A stretch of 64,000 bases of DNA, taken from assembly GCA_013076295.1 (NCBI GenBank), contig RQOL01000412.1:122769-186768 (forward strand), in the 5' to 3' direction. A program made the translations under genes and the position numbers. Of the stretch, positions 46,965 through 58,800 are shown in pieces (position 1 is the first letter of the stretch; every line of letters begins with the position of its first letter). The notes under the pieces were generated by a model, which ran no database searches, was not told the origin of the DNA, and saw only the letters and a program-made list of their open reading frames with translations. Source of the stretch: Sanderia malayensis. Taxonomy: Eukaryota; Cnidaria; Scyphozoa; Semaeostomeae; Pelagiidae.

Positions 46965-47744
46965 TGGAAGTCACCAGAAGCGGGAAGTCAAGAAATATGG
47001 GGAGTTGTTAAAAGACTGAAGTCATCAAAATAGGGAGGCTAGGAAAAAGTGGGAAGTCAAGAAAAAGTGGGAAATCATCAAAAATGGGAAGTCAAGAAAA
47101 TGCAGGAAGTCAAAAAAAGTGGGAAGTCAGAAAAAAGTGAGAAGTCCTCAAAATTGGGAAGTCATAAAAAGTGGGAAGTCACCGAAAATGAGAAGTCATC
47201 AATAGTGGAACTAACCAAAAGTGGGAAGAAAAGAAAAAGTGGGAGGTCAAGAAATCGTGGGAACTCAAGAAAAAGTGGGAAGTCAGGAAAACATGGGAGG
47301 TCATCAAAAGTGGGAAGTCAAGAGAAGGCGGGTAGTCATCAAAAGAACGAAATCATCAAAAGTGGGAAGTTACCAAAATCGGGAAGTCACCGAAAGCGGG
47401 AGGTCAGGAAAAAGTCGGGAGTCATCAAAAGAGTGAATTCATCAAAATAGGGAGGTTATGAAAATATTGGGAAGTCAAGAATAAGTGGAGAGTCATCCAA
47501 AATGGGAAGTCATCAAAGTAAGAAGTCAAGATAAAGTGGGAAGTAATCAAAAGTGAGAAGTCATCAAAAGTGGGAAGTCAAGGAAAAGTGGGAAGTCAAG
47601 AAAAAGTGGGATGTCAGGAAAAAATGGGAAGTCATCAAAAGAGGGAAGTCATCAAAAGTGAGAAGTCACCAAAAATGGAAAGTCATCAATAGTGCGAACT
47701 CGTCAAAAGTGGGAAGTCAAGAAAAAGTGGGAATTCATCAAAAG
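46965..47744 (+). repeat. First-flavour segment after D2b
   Basis: This stretch holds the AGGCTAG (47,037), AATGCAGGAAG, GGAACTAACC, AGAAGGCGGGTAG, GTTATGAAAATATTGGG (47,455) series. No gene is seen. The GACTGAAGTCATC monomer near 47,014 is a third-region marker that recurs at about 48,571, 54,792 and 56,744, linking these segments. Confidence 0.7.
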
Positions 47745-48883
47745 TGGGAAGTCAAGAAGAAGTGGGAAGTCGTTAAAAGTGTGAATTCATCAACAGTGAG
47801 ATGTCAAAATAACAAGGGAGGTTATTAAAAGTGAGAAGGCATCAAAAGTGGGAAGTCACGAAAGCGGAAAACCAAGAAAAAGTGGAAAGTCATCAAAAGT
47901 GGGAAGTCGTCAAAGGTGGAAGTCATCAATAGTGGGAACTCATTAAAAGTTGGAAATCAAGAAAAAGTGGGAAGTCATCAAAAGAGGGATGTCAAGAAAA
48001 AGTGGGAAGTCATCAAAAAAGGGAAGTCAAGAAATTGCGGGAAGTCAAGAAAATGGTGGGAAGTCAAGAAGAAGTGGAAGTCGTTAAAAGTGTGAATTCA
48101 TCAACAGTGAGATTTCAAAATAACAAGGGAAGTTATTAAAAGTGAGAAAGCATCAAAGTGGGAAGTCAAGAAAAAGTGGGATGTCGTCAAAAGTGAGAAT
48201 TGAAGAAAAAGTGGGAAGTCATCAAAAGTGGGAAGTCAAGAAAAGTGGGAAGTCAAGAAAAAATGGGATGTCAGGAAATAGTGGGAAGTTATCAAAGATG
48301 GGAATTCAAGAAAAGTGGGAAGCCGTCAAAAGAGGGAAGTCATCAAAAGTGGGATGTCACCAAAAATGGAAAGTCATCAATAGTGGGAACTCATCAAAAG
48401 TGGAAGTCAAGAAAAAGTGGAGGTCACCAAAGTGGAAAGTCAAGAAAAAGTGGGAGGTCATCCAGAGTGGGAAGTCAAGAAAACGTGGGGAGTCGTCAAA
48501 AGTGAGAAGTCACAAAAAGCGGGAAGTCACCAGAAGCGGGAAGTCAAGAAAATATGGGGAGTTGTTAAAAGACTGAAGTCATCAAAATAGGGAGGCTAGG
48601 AAAAAGTGGAAGTCAAGAAAAAGTGGGAAATCATCAAAAATGGGAAGTCAAGAAAATGCAGGAAGTCAAAAAAAAGTGGGAAGTCAGAAAAAAGTGAGAA
48701 GTCCTCAAAATTGGGAAGTCATAAAAAGTGGAAAGTCACCGAAAATGAGAAGTCCTCAATAGTGGGAACTAACCAAAAGTGGGAAGAAAAGAAAAAGTGG
48801 GAGGTCAAGAAATCGTGGGGAACTCAAGAAAAAGTGGGAAGTCAGGAAAACATGGGAGGTCATCAAAAGTGGGAAGTCAAGAA
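47745..48883 (+). repeat. 6.2-kb-spaced duplication D4, copy a
   Basis: Matches 53,962-55,100 at an offset of about 6,217. Shared markers are CGGAAAACCAAG (47,865 and 54,082), GTCAAGAAAATGGTGGG or GTCAAGAAATGGTGGG, GGAGGTCACCAAAAGTGG, GACTGAAGTCATC and GGAACTAACC. It ends near 48,883, where this copy goes to GTCAAGAAAAAGTGGAGAG and the other to AGAAGGCGGGTAG. Confidence 0.8.
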
Positions 48884-49673
48884 AAAGTGGAGAGTCATCC
48901 AAAATGGGAAGTCATCAAAGTAAGAATCAAGATAAAGTGGGAAGTAATCAAAAGTGAGAAGTCATCAAAGTGGGGAAGTCAAGGAAAAGTGGGAAGTCAA
49001 GAAAAAGTGGATGTCAGGAAAAAATTGGAAGTCATCAAAAGAGGGAAGTCATCAAAAGTGAGAAGTCACCAAAAATGGAAAGTCATCAATAGTGGGAATT
49101 CATCAAAAATTGGAAGTCAAGAAAGGTGGGAATTCATCAAAAGTGAGAAGTCAAGAGAAGGCGGGTAGTCATCAAATAAAGGAAAATCATCAAAAGTGGG
49201 AAGTTACCAAAATTGGGAAGTCACCGAAAGCGGGAGGTCAGGAAAGAGTGGGGAGTCATCAAAAAGAGTGAATTCATCAAAATAAGGAGGTTATGAAAAA
49301 TTGGAAAGTCAAGAAAAAGTGGAGAGTCATCCAAAATGGGAAGTCATCAAAAGTAAGAAGTCAAGATAAAGTGGAAGTAATCAAAAGTGGGAAGTCATCA
49401 AAATGGGAAGTCAAAAAAAGTGGGAAGTCAAGAAAAAGTGGGATTCAGGAAAAAATGGGAAGTCATCAAAAGAGGAAGTCATCAAAAGTGAGAAGTCACC
49501 AAAAATAGAAAGTCATCAATAGTGCGAACTCGTCAAAAGTGGGAAGTCAAGAAAAAAGTGGGAATTCATCAAAAGTGGGAAGTTCAAAAAAAGGGGTAAG
49601 TGAAGAAAAAGTCATCCAAATGGGAAGTCATCAAAAGTGAGAAGTCAAGAGAAAGTGGGACGTTCGTCAAAAG
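48884..49673 (+). repeat. First-flavour segment between D4a and D5a
   Basis: Carries CATCCAAAATGGG, AAGATAAAGTGG, AGAAGGCGGGTAG, GTTATGAAAAATTGG (near 49,290) and the GGGGTAAGTGAAG monomer near 49,595. Parts of it are repeated near 55.9-56.5 kb and 57.2-57.7 kb. No gene is seen. Confidence 0.7.
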
Positions 49674-51497
49674 TGGGAATTCAAGAAAAAAGTGGGAAGT
49701 CATCAAAAGTGGGAAGTCAAGAAAAAGTGGGAAGTCAAGAAAAAGTGGGATGTCAGGAAAAAGTGGGAAGTCATCAAAGATGGGAATTCAAGAAAAAGTG
49801 GGAAGTCGTCAAAAGAGGGAAGTTATCAAAAGTGGGATGTCACCAAAAATGGAAAGTCATCAATAGTGGGAACTCATCAAAAGTGGGAAGTCAAGAAAAA
49901 GTGGGAAGTCATCAAAAGAGGGACATCAAGAAAAAGTGGAAGTCATCAAAAATGGGAAGTCAAGAAAAAGTGGAAGTCAAGAAAAAATGGGATGTCAGAA
50001 ATAGTGGGAAGTTATCAAAAATGGGAATTCAAGAAAAAGTGGAAGACGTCAAAGAGGGAAGTCATCAAAAGTGGGATGTCACCAAAATGGAAAGTCATCA
50101 ACAGTGGGAACTCATCAAAAGTGGGAAGTCAAGAAAAGTGGGAGGTCACCAAAAGTGAAAGTCAAGAAAAAGCAGGAAGTCAAAAAAAAGTGGGAAGTCA
50201 GAAAAAAGTGAGAAGTCCTCAAAATTGGGAAATCATAAAAAGTGGGAAGTCACCGAAAATGAGAATCATCAATAGTGGAACTAACCAAAAGTGGGAAGAA
50301 AAGAAAAAGTGGGAGGTCAAGAAATCGTGGGAACTCAAGAAAAAGTGGGAAGTCAAGAAAACATGGGAGGTCATCAAAAGTGGAAGTCAAGAGAAGGCGG
50401 GTAGTCATCAAAAGAACGAAATCATCAAAATGGGAAGTTACCAAAATCGGGAAGTCACCGAAAGCGGGAGGTCAGGAAAAGTCGGGAGTCATCAAAAGAG
50501 TGAATTCATCAAATAGGGAGGTTATGAAAGATTGGAAGTCAAGAAAAAGTGGAGAGTCATCCAAAATGGGAAGTCATCAAAAGTAAGAAGTCAAGATAAA
50601 GTGGGAAGTAATCAAAAGTGGGAAGTCATCAAAGTGGGAAGTGAAGAAAAAGTGGGAAGTCAAGAAAAAGTGGGATGTCAGGAAAAAAATTGGAAGTCAT
50701 CAAAAGAGGAAGTCATCAAAAGTGAGAAGTCACCAAAAATGGAAAGTCATCAATAGTGGAACTCATCAAAAATTGGAAGTCAAGAAAAGTGGGAATTCAT
50801 CAAAAGTGAGAAGTCAAGAGAAGGCGGGTAGTCATCAAACAAAGGAAATCATCAAAAGTGGGAAGTTACCAAAATTGGGAAGTCACCGAAAGCGGGAGGT
50901 CAGAAAGAGTGGGGAGTCATCAAAAGAGTGAATTCATCAAAATAGGGAGGTTATGAAAAATTGGGAAGTCAAGAAAAAGTGGAGAGTCATCCAAAATGGA
51001 AGTCATCAAAAGTAAGAAGTCAAGATAAATTGGGAAGTAATCAAAAGTGGGAAGTCATCAAAAGTGGGAAGTCAAGAAAAAGTGGGAAGTCAAGAAAAAG
51101 TGGGATGTCAGGAAAAAATGGGAAGTCATCAAAAGAGGGAAGTCATCAAAAGTGAGAAGTCACCAAAAATGGAAAGTCATCAATAGTGCGAACTCGTCAA
51201 AAGTGGGAAGTCAAGAAAAAAGTGGGAATTCATCAAAAGTGGGAAGTCAAAAAAAAGGGGTAAGTGAAGAAAAAGTCATCCAAAATGGGAAGTCATCAAA
51301 AGTGAGAAGTCAAGAAAAAGTGGGACGTCGTCAAAAGTGGGAATTCAAGAAAAAGTGGGAAGTCATCAAAAGTGGGAAGTCAAGAAAAAGTGGGAAGTCA
51401 AGAAAAAGTGGGATGTCAGGAAAAAGTGGGAAGTCATCAAAGATGAGAATTCAAGAAAAAGTGGGAAGTCGTCAAAAGAGGGAAGTTATCAAAAGTG
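49674..51497 (+). repeat. 12.5-kb-spaced duplication D5, copy a
   Basis: Matches 62,161-64,000 with an offset rising from 12,487 to 12,503, so this copy has lost a net 16 bases, again as single-base losses. Shared rare monomers are GGGACATCAAG, GTGGAAGACGTC or GTGGGAAGACGTC, CATCAACAGTGGG, AAAAAGCAGGAAG and CATCAAACAAAGG. GTTATG markers at 50,522 and 50,951 give the HOR of about 430 bp. The opening monomers GGGAATTCAAG...GGGATGTCAGG return at 51,339, giving a larger period of about 1.67 kb. Confidence 0.83.
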
Positions 51498-51596
51498 GGA
51501 TGTCACCAAAAATGGAAAGTCATCAATAGTGGGAACTCATCAAAAGTGGGAGGTCAAGAAAAGTGGGAAGTCATCAAAAGAGGACGTCAAGAAAAA

Positions 51597-52835
51597 GTGG
51601 GAAGTCATCAAAAATGGGAAGTCAAGAAATTGCGGGAAGTCAAGAAAAGGTGGGAAGTCAAGAAGAAGTGGGAAGTCGTTAAAAGTGTGAATTCATCAAC
51701 AGTGAGATGTCAAAATAAGAAGGGAAGTTATTAAAAGTGAGAAAGCATCGAAAGTGGGAAGTCAAGAAAAAGTGTTATGTCGTCAAAAGTGAGAATTGAA
51801 GAAAAAGTGGGAAGTCATCAAAAGTGGCAAGTGAAGAAAAAGTGGGAAGTCAAGAAAATATGGCATGTCAGGAAATAGTGGGAGTTATCAAAGATGGGAA
51901 TTCAAGAAAAAGTGGGAAGCCGTCAAAAGAGGGAAGTCATCAAAAGTGGGATGTCACCAAAAATGGAAAGTCATCAATAGTGGGAACTCATCAAAAGTGG
52001 GAAGTCAAGAAAAAGTTGGAGGTCATCAAAAGTGGAAAGTCAAGAAAAAGTAGGAGGTCATCCAGAGTGGGAGGTCAAGAAAACGTGGGGAGTCGTCAAA
52101 AGTGAGAAGTCACAAAAAAGCGGGAAGTCACCAAAAGCGGGATGCTAGGAAAAAGTGGGAAGTCAAGAAAAAGTGGGAAATCATCAAAAATGGGAAGTCA
52201 AGAAAATGCAGGAAGTCACAAAAAAGTGGGAAGTCAGAAAAAAGTGAGAAGTCCTCAAGATTCGGAAGTCATAAAAAGTGGGAAGTCACCGAAAATGAGA
52301 AGTCATCAATAGTGGGAACTCACCAAAAGTGGGAAGAAAAGAAAAAGTGGGAGGTCAAGAAAACGTGGGAACTCCAGAAAAAGTGGGAAGTCAAGAAAAC
52401 ATGGGAGGTCATCAAAAGTGGGAAGTCAAGAGAAGGCGGTAGTCATCAAAAGAAGAAAATCATCAAAAGTGGGAAGTTACCAAAATCGGGAAGTCACCGA
52501 AAGCGGAGGTCATGAAAAAGTCGGGAGTCATCAAAAGAGTGCATTCATCAAAATAGGGAGGTTATGAAAAATTGGGAAGTCAAGAAAAAGTGGAAAGTCA
52601 TCCAAAATGGGAAGTCATCAAAGTGAGAAGTCAAGATAAAGTGGGAAGTAATCAAAAGTGGGAAGTCACCAAATGTGGGAAGTCAAGAAAAAGTGGGAAG
52701 TCAAGAAAAAGTGGGATGTCAGGAAAAAATTGGAAGTCATCAGAAGAGGGGGGTCATCAAAAGTGAGAAGTCACCAAAAATTGGAAGTCTTCAATAGTGG
52801 GAAGTCACCAAAAGTGGGAAGTAAAGAAAAAGTGG
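51597..52835 (+). repeat. 9.33-kb-spaced duplication D6, copy a
   Basis: Matches 60,930-62,160. Shared rare variants include AATAAGAAGGGAAG (51,714 and 61,050), GAAAGCATCGAAAG, GTGTTATGTCG, GGCATGTCAGG, GGGAACTCCAG, AAGAAAATCATC and the GAAGAGGGGGGTCATC monomer near 52,745 and 62,073. A further partial relative lies at about 58.08-59.95 kb. It ends where this copy turns to GTCAAGAAAAGTGGGACC and the other to GGGAATTCAAG. Confidence 0.82.
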
Positions 52836-53961
52836 GAAGTCAAGAAAAGTGGGACCTCATCAAAAGTGGGACCTCATCAAAAGTGGCAAGTCAAGAAAAA
52901 GTAGCAGGACAAAAAAAAGTGGGATGTCATCGAAAGCGGGAAGTCAAGAAAAAGGGGGAAGTCATCAAAGGTGGGAAGTCAAGAAAAAGTGGGAAGTTGT
53001 CAAAAGAGGGAAGTCATCAAAAGTGGGAAGTCACCAAAAATGGGAAGTCATCAATAGGGGGAACTCTTCAAAAGTGGGAAATCAAGAAAAAGTGGGAAGT
53101 CATCAAAAGTGGGACGTCAAGAAAAAGTGGGAAGTCATCAAAAATGGGAAGTCAAGAAATTGCGGGAAGTCAAGAAATAGTGGGCAGTCAAGAAAAAGTG
53201 GGAAATCAAGAAAACGTGGGAAGTCCTCAAAATTGGGAAATCATCAAAGTGGGAGGTCACCGAAAATGGGAAGTCATCAAAAGTGGAAAGTCATCATAAG
53301 TGGGAAGTCATCAAAAGTGGGAAATCAAAAGAAATTGGAAATCATGAAAAAGTGGGAAGGCATCAAAAGTAGGAAGTCATGAAATATGGGAGGTCAAGAA
53401 AGAGTTGGAAGTCATGAAAGGTGAAAAGTAATCCAAAGTCGGAAGTCAAGAAAAAAAGGAAGTCATCAAAAGTGGGGAAGTCATGAAATATGTGAAGGCT
53501 AGAAAATATGGCAAGTAAAGAAAAAGTAGGAGGTCATCAAAAGTGGGAATTCATCAAAAAGGGCAAATCTAGAAAAGGTTGGAAGTCATCAAAGGCGGGA
53601 AGTCAAGAAGAAGTGGGAAGTCGTTAAAGTGTGAATTCATCAACAGTGAGATGTCAAAATAACAAGGGAGGTTATTAAAAGAGAGAAGGCATCAAAAGTG
53701 GGAGGTCAAGAAAAGTGGGATGTCGTCAAAAGTGAGAATTCAAGAAAAAGTGGGAAGTCATCAAAAGTGGGAAGTCAAGAAAAAGTGGGAAGTCAAGAAA
53801 AAGTGGGATGTCAGGAAAAGGTGGAAGTCATCAATAGTGGGAACTCATCAAAAGTGGGAAATCAAGAAAAAGTGGGAAGTCATCAAAAGTGGGACGTCAA
53901 GAAAAAGCAGGAAGTCATCCAAAATGGGAAGTCAAGAAATTGCGGGAAGTCAAGAAAAGGT
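52836..53961 (+). repeat. Second-flavour segment with GTAGCAGGAC and TCTAGAAAA markers
   Basis: Begins with a doubled GGGACCTCATCAAAAG monomer (52,853 and 52,870) and then GTAGCAGGAC (52,902). The order of variants up to 53.65 kb resembles 36.45-37.2 kb, and 53.69-53.99 kb resembles one 367-bp unit. This is the only large block of second-flavour monomers inside the right third of the window. No gene is seen. Confidence 0.72.
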
Positions 53962-55100
53962 GGGAAGTCAAGAAGAAGTGGGAAGTCGTTAAAAGTGTGA
54001 ATTCATCAACAGTGAGATGTCAAAATAACAAGGGAAGTTATTAAAAGTGAGAAGGCATCAAAAGTGGGAAGTCATCGAAAGCGGAAAACCAAGAAAAGTG
54101 GGAAGTCATCAAAAGTGGGAAGTCATCAAAGGTGGAAGTCATCAATAGTGGGAACTCATTAAAAGGGGAAATCAAGAAAAAGTGGGAAGTCATCAAAAGA
54201 GGGATGTCAAGAAAAAGTGGGAAGTCATCAAAAATGGGAAGTCAAGAAATTGCGGGAAGTCAAGAAATGGTGGGAAGTCAAGAAGAAGTGGGAAGTCGTT
54301 AAAAGTGTGAATTCATCAACAGTGAGATGTCAAAATAACAAGGGAAGTTATTAAAAGTGAGAAAGCATCAAAAGTGGGAAGTCAAGAAAAAGTGGGATGT
54401 CGTCAAAAGTGAGAATTGAATAAAAAGTGGGAAGTCATCAAAAGTGGGAAGTCAAGAAAAAGTGGGAAGTCAAGAAAAATGGGATGTCAGGAAATAGTGG
54501 GAAGTTATCAAAGATGGGAATTCAAGAAAAAGTGGGAAGCCGTCAAAAGAGGGAAGTCATCAAAAGTGGGATGTCACCAAAAATGGAAAGTCATCAATAG
54601 TGGGAACTTATCAAAAGTGGGAAGTCAAGAAAAAGTGGGAGGTCACCAAAAGTGGAAAGTCAAGAAAAAGTGGGAGGTCATCCAGAGTGGGAAGTCAAGA
54701 AAACGTGGGGAGTCGTCAAAAGTGAGAAGTCACAAAAAAGCGGAAGTCACCAGAAGCGGGAAGTCAAGAAAATATGGGGAGTTGTTAAAAGACTGAAGTC
54801 ATCAAAATAGGGAGGCTAGGAAAAAGTGGGAAGTCAAGAAAAAGTGGGAAATCATCAAAAATGGGAAGTCAAGAAAATGCAGGAAGTCAAAAAAAGTGGG
54901 AAGTCAGAAAAAGTGAGAAGTCTCAAAATTGGGAAGTCATAAAAAGTGGGAAGTCACCGAAAATGAGAAGTCATCAATAGTGGGAACTAACCAAAAGTGG
55001 GAAGAAAAGAAAAAGTGGAGTTCAAGAAATCGTGGGACTCAAGAAAAAGTGGGAAGTCAGGAAAACATGGGAGGTCATCAAAAGTGGGAAGTCAAGAGAA
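53962..55100 (+). repeat. Duplication D4, copy b
   Basis: Partner of 47,745-48,883. It contains GAATTGAATAAAAAG at 54,414, a single A-to-T change of the usual GAATTGAAGAAAAAG type. The right end overlaps the first copy of the 462-bp tandem duplication. Confidence 0.79.
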
Positions 55101-55821
55101 GGCGGGTAGTCATCAAAAGAACGAAATCATCAAAGTGGGAAGTTACCAAGATCGGGAAGTCACCGAAAGCGGGAGGTCAGGAAAAAGTCGGGAGTCATCA
55201 AAAGAGTGAATTCATCAAAATAGGGAGGTTATGAAAAATTGGGAAGTCAAGAAAAAGTGGAGAGTCATCCAAAATGGGAAGTCTCAAAGTAAGAAGTCAA
55301 GATAAAGTGGGAAGTAATCAAAAGTGGGAAGTCATCAAAAGTGGGAAGTCAAGAAAAAGGGGAAGTCAGAAAAAGTGAGAAGTCCTCAAAATTGGGAAGT
55401 CATAAAAAGTGGGAAGTCACCGAAAATGAGAAGTCATCAATAGTGGGAACTAACCAAAAGTGGGAAGAAAAGAAAAGTGGAGGTCAAGAAATCGTGGGAA
55501 TCAAGAAAAAGTGGGAAGTCAGGAAAACATGGGAGGTCATCAAAAGTGGGAAGTCAGAGAAGGCGGGTAGTCATCAAAAGAACGAAATCATCAAAAGTGG
55601 GAAGTTACCAAGATCGGGAAGTCACCGAAAGCGGGAGGTCAGGAAAAAGTCGGGAGTCATCAAAAGAGTGAATTCATCAAAATAGGGAGGTTATGAAAAA
55701 TTGGGAAGTCAAGAAAAGTGGAGAGTCATCCAAAATTGCAAGTCATCAAAAGTAAGAAGTCAAGATAAAGTGGGAAGTAATCAAAAGTGGGAAGTCATCA
55801 AAAGTGGGAAGTCAAGGAAAA
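54898..55821 (+). repeat. 462-bp tandem duplication
   Basis: GTCAGAAAAAGTGAG at 54,903 and 55,365, and TTATGAAAAATTGGG at 55,229 and 55,691, are both 462 bp apart. Both copies share the rare TTACCAAGATCGGG monomer and GGAACTAACC. The junction at about 55,360 falls inside a shortened monomer (GAAAAAGGGGAAGTC). Single-base losses make the exact number of monomers uncertain (26 or 27). Confidence 0.82.
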
Positions 55822-58800
55822 GTGGGAAGTCAAGAAAATGGGATTCAGGAAAAAAGTGGAAGTCATCAAAAGAGGGAAGTCATCAAAAGTGAGAAGTCAC
55901 CAAAAATGGAAAGTCATCAATAGTGGGAACTCATAAAATTGGAAGTCAAGAAAAGGTGGGAATTCATCAAAAGTGAGAAGTCAAGAGAAGGCGGGTAGTC
56001 ATCAAATAAAGGAAATCATCAAAGTGGGAAGTTACCAAAATTGGGAAGTCACCGAAAGCGGGAGGTCAGGAAAGAGTGGGGAGTCATCAAAAGAGTGAAT
56101 TCATCAAAATAGGGAGGTTATGAAAATTGGGAAGTCAAGAAAAAGTGGAGAGTCATTCAAATGGCAAGTCATCAAAAGTAAGAAGTCAAGATAAAGTGGG
56201 AAGTAATCAAAAGTGGGAAGTCATCAAAAGTGGGAAGTCAAGAAAAAGTGGGAAGTCAAGAAAAAGTGGGATGTTAGGAAAAAATGGAAGTCATCAAAAG
56301 AGGGAAGTCATCAAAAGTGAGAAGTCACCAAAAATGGAAAGTCATCAATAGTGCGAACTCGTCAAAAGTGGGAAGTCAAGAAAAAATGGGAATTCATCAA
56401 AAGTGGGAAGTCAAAAAAAGGGGTAAGTGAAGAAAAAGTCATCCAAAATGGGAAGTCATCAAAAGTGAGAAGTCAAGAGAAAGTGGGACGTCGTCAAAAG
56501 TGGGAATTCAAGAAAAAGTGGGATGTCACAAAAATGGAAAGTCATCAATTGTGGGAACTCATCAAAAGTGGGAAGTCAAGAAAAAGTGGGAGGTCACCAA
56601 AAGTGGAAAGTCAAGAAAAAGTGGGAGGTCATCCAGAGTGGGAAGTCAAGAAAACGTGGGGAGTCGTCAAAAGTGAGAAGTCACAAAAAAGCGGGAAGTC
56701 ACCAGAAGCGGGAAGTCAAGAAAATATGGGGAGTTGTTAAAAGACTGAAGTCATCAAAATAGGGAGGCTAGGAAAAAGTGGGAAGTCAAGAAAAAGTGGG
56801 AAATCATCAAAAATGGGAAGTCAAGAAAATGCAGGAAGTCAAAAAAAAGTGGGAAGTCAGAAAAAAGTGAGAAGTCCTCAAAATTGGGAAGTCATAAAAA
56901 GTGGGAAGTCACCGAAAATGAAAGTCATCAATAGTGGGAACTAACCAAAAGTGGGAAGAAATGAAAAAGTGGGAGTTCAAGAAATCGTGGGAACTCAAGA
57001 AAAAGTGGGAAGTCAAGAAAACATGGGAAGTCATCAAAAGTGGGAAGTCAAGAAAAAGTGGGAAGTCAAGAAAAAGTGGGATGTCAGGAAAAAATTGGAA
57101 GTCATCAAAAGAGGGAAGTCATCAAAAGTGAGAAAGTCACCAAAAATGGAAAGTCATCAATAGTGGGAACTCATCAAAAAATTGGAAGTCAAGAAAAGGT
57201 GGAATTCATCAAAAGTGAGAAGTCAAGAGAAGGGGTAGTCATCAAATAAAGGAAATCATCAAAAGTGGGAAGTTACCAAAAGGGAAGTCACCGAAAGCGG
57301 GAGGTCAGGAAAGAGTGGGGAGTCATCAAAAGAGTGAATTCATCAAAATAGGGAGGTTATGAAAAATTGGGAAGTCAAGAAAAAGTGGAGAGTCATCCAA
57401 AATGGGAAGTCATCAAAAGTAAGAAGTCAAGATAAAGTGCGAAGTAATCAAAAGTGGGAAGTCATCAAAAGTGGGAAGTCAAGAAAAAGTGGGAAGTCAA
57501 GAAAAAGTGGGATGTCAGGAAAAATGGAAGTCATCAAAAAGAGGGAAGTCATCAAAAGTGAGAATCACCACCAAAATGGAAAGTCATCAATAGTGCGAAC
57601 TCGTCAGAAGTGGGAAGTCAAGAAAAAGTGGGAATTCATCAAAAGTGGGAAGTCAAAAAAGGGGTAAATGAAGAAAAAGTCATCCAAAATGGGAAGTCAT
57701 CAAAGTGAGAGGTCAAAAAAAAGTGGGACGTCGTCAAAAGTGGAATTCAAGAAAAAGTGGGAAGTCATCAAAAGTGGGAAGTCAAGAAAAAGTGGGAAGT
57801 CAAGAAAAAAGTGGGATGTCAGGAAAAAGTGGGAAGTCATCAAAGATGGGAATTCAAGAAAAAGTGGGAAGTCGTCAAAAGAGGGAAGTTATCAAAAGTG
57901 GGATGTCACCAAAAATGGAAAGTCATCAATAGTGGGAACTCATCAAAGTGGAAGTCAAGAAAAAGTGGGAAGTCATCAAAAGAGGGACGTCAAGAAAAAG
58001 TGGAAGTCATCAAAAAATGGGAAGTCAAGAAAGTGCGGGAAGTCAAGAAAAGGTGGGAGATCAAGAAGAAATGGAAGTCGTTAAAAGTGTGAATTCATCA
58101 ACAGTGAGATGTCAAAATAAGAAGGGAAGTTATTAAAAGTGAGAAAGCATCGAAAGTGGGAAGTCAAGAAAAAGTGTTATGTCGTCAAAAGTGAGAATTG
58201 AAGAAAATGTGGGAAGTCATCAAAAGTGGGAAGTGAAGAAAAAGTGGGAAGTCAAGAAAATATGGCATCTCAGGAAATAGTGGGAAGTTATCAAAGATGG
58301 GAATTCAAGAAAAAGTGGGAAGCCGTCAAAAGAGGGAAGTCATCAAAAGTGGGATGTCACCAAAATGGAAAGTCCATCAATAGTGGGAACTCATCAAAAG
58401 TGGGAAGTCAAGAAAAAGTGGGAGGTCATCAAAAGTGGGAAGTCAAGAGAAGGCGGGTAGTCATCAAAAGAACGAATCATCAAAAGTGGGAAGTTACCAA
58501 AATCGGGAAGTCACCGAAAGCGAGGTCAGGAAAAGTCGGGAGTCATCAAAAGAGTGAATTCATCAAAATAGGGAGGTTATGAAAAATTGGGAAGTCAAGA
58601 AAAAGTGGAGAGTCATCCAAGATGGGAAGTCATCAAAAGTAAGAAGTCAAGATAAAGTGGGAAGTAATCAAAAGTGGGAAGTCGTCAAAAGTGGGAAGTC
58701 AAGAAAAAGTGGGAAGTCAAGAAAAAGTGGGATGTCAGGAAAAAATGGGAAGTCATCAAAAGAGGGAAGTCATCAAAAGTGAGAAGTCACCAAAAATGGA

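Larger units (their letters stand above)
37966..46965 (+). repeat. Long-range duplication D2, copy b
   Basis: Partner of 19,740-28,250. It is about 0.5 kb longer. Relative to copy a it has about 105 bp more near 38.75 kb, 192 bp less near 40.4 kb, 350 bp more at about 43.75-44.1 kb, and a private 209-bp tandem duplication near 44.5-44.9 kb. The match ends near 46,965, where this copy turns to GTCACCAGAAGCGGG while copy a continues with GGGAAATCATC. The segment from 40.6 to 43.4 kb is clean; the segment from 43.5 kb on is rich in single-base deletions. Confidence 0.86.

Noticed and set aside
49692..50516. Longest + ORF (274 codons), Lys/Ser/Trp/Glu-rich repeat protein
   Set aside because: The monomer has no stop codon in any + frame, ORFs overlap in all frames, the frame rotates at each 17-bp unit, and there is no conserved start, upstream signal or domain. 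It is a by-product of the satellite.
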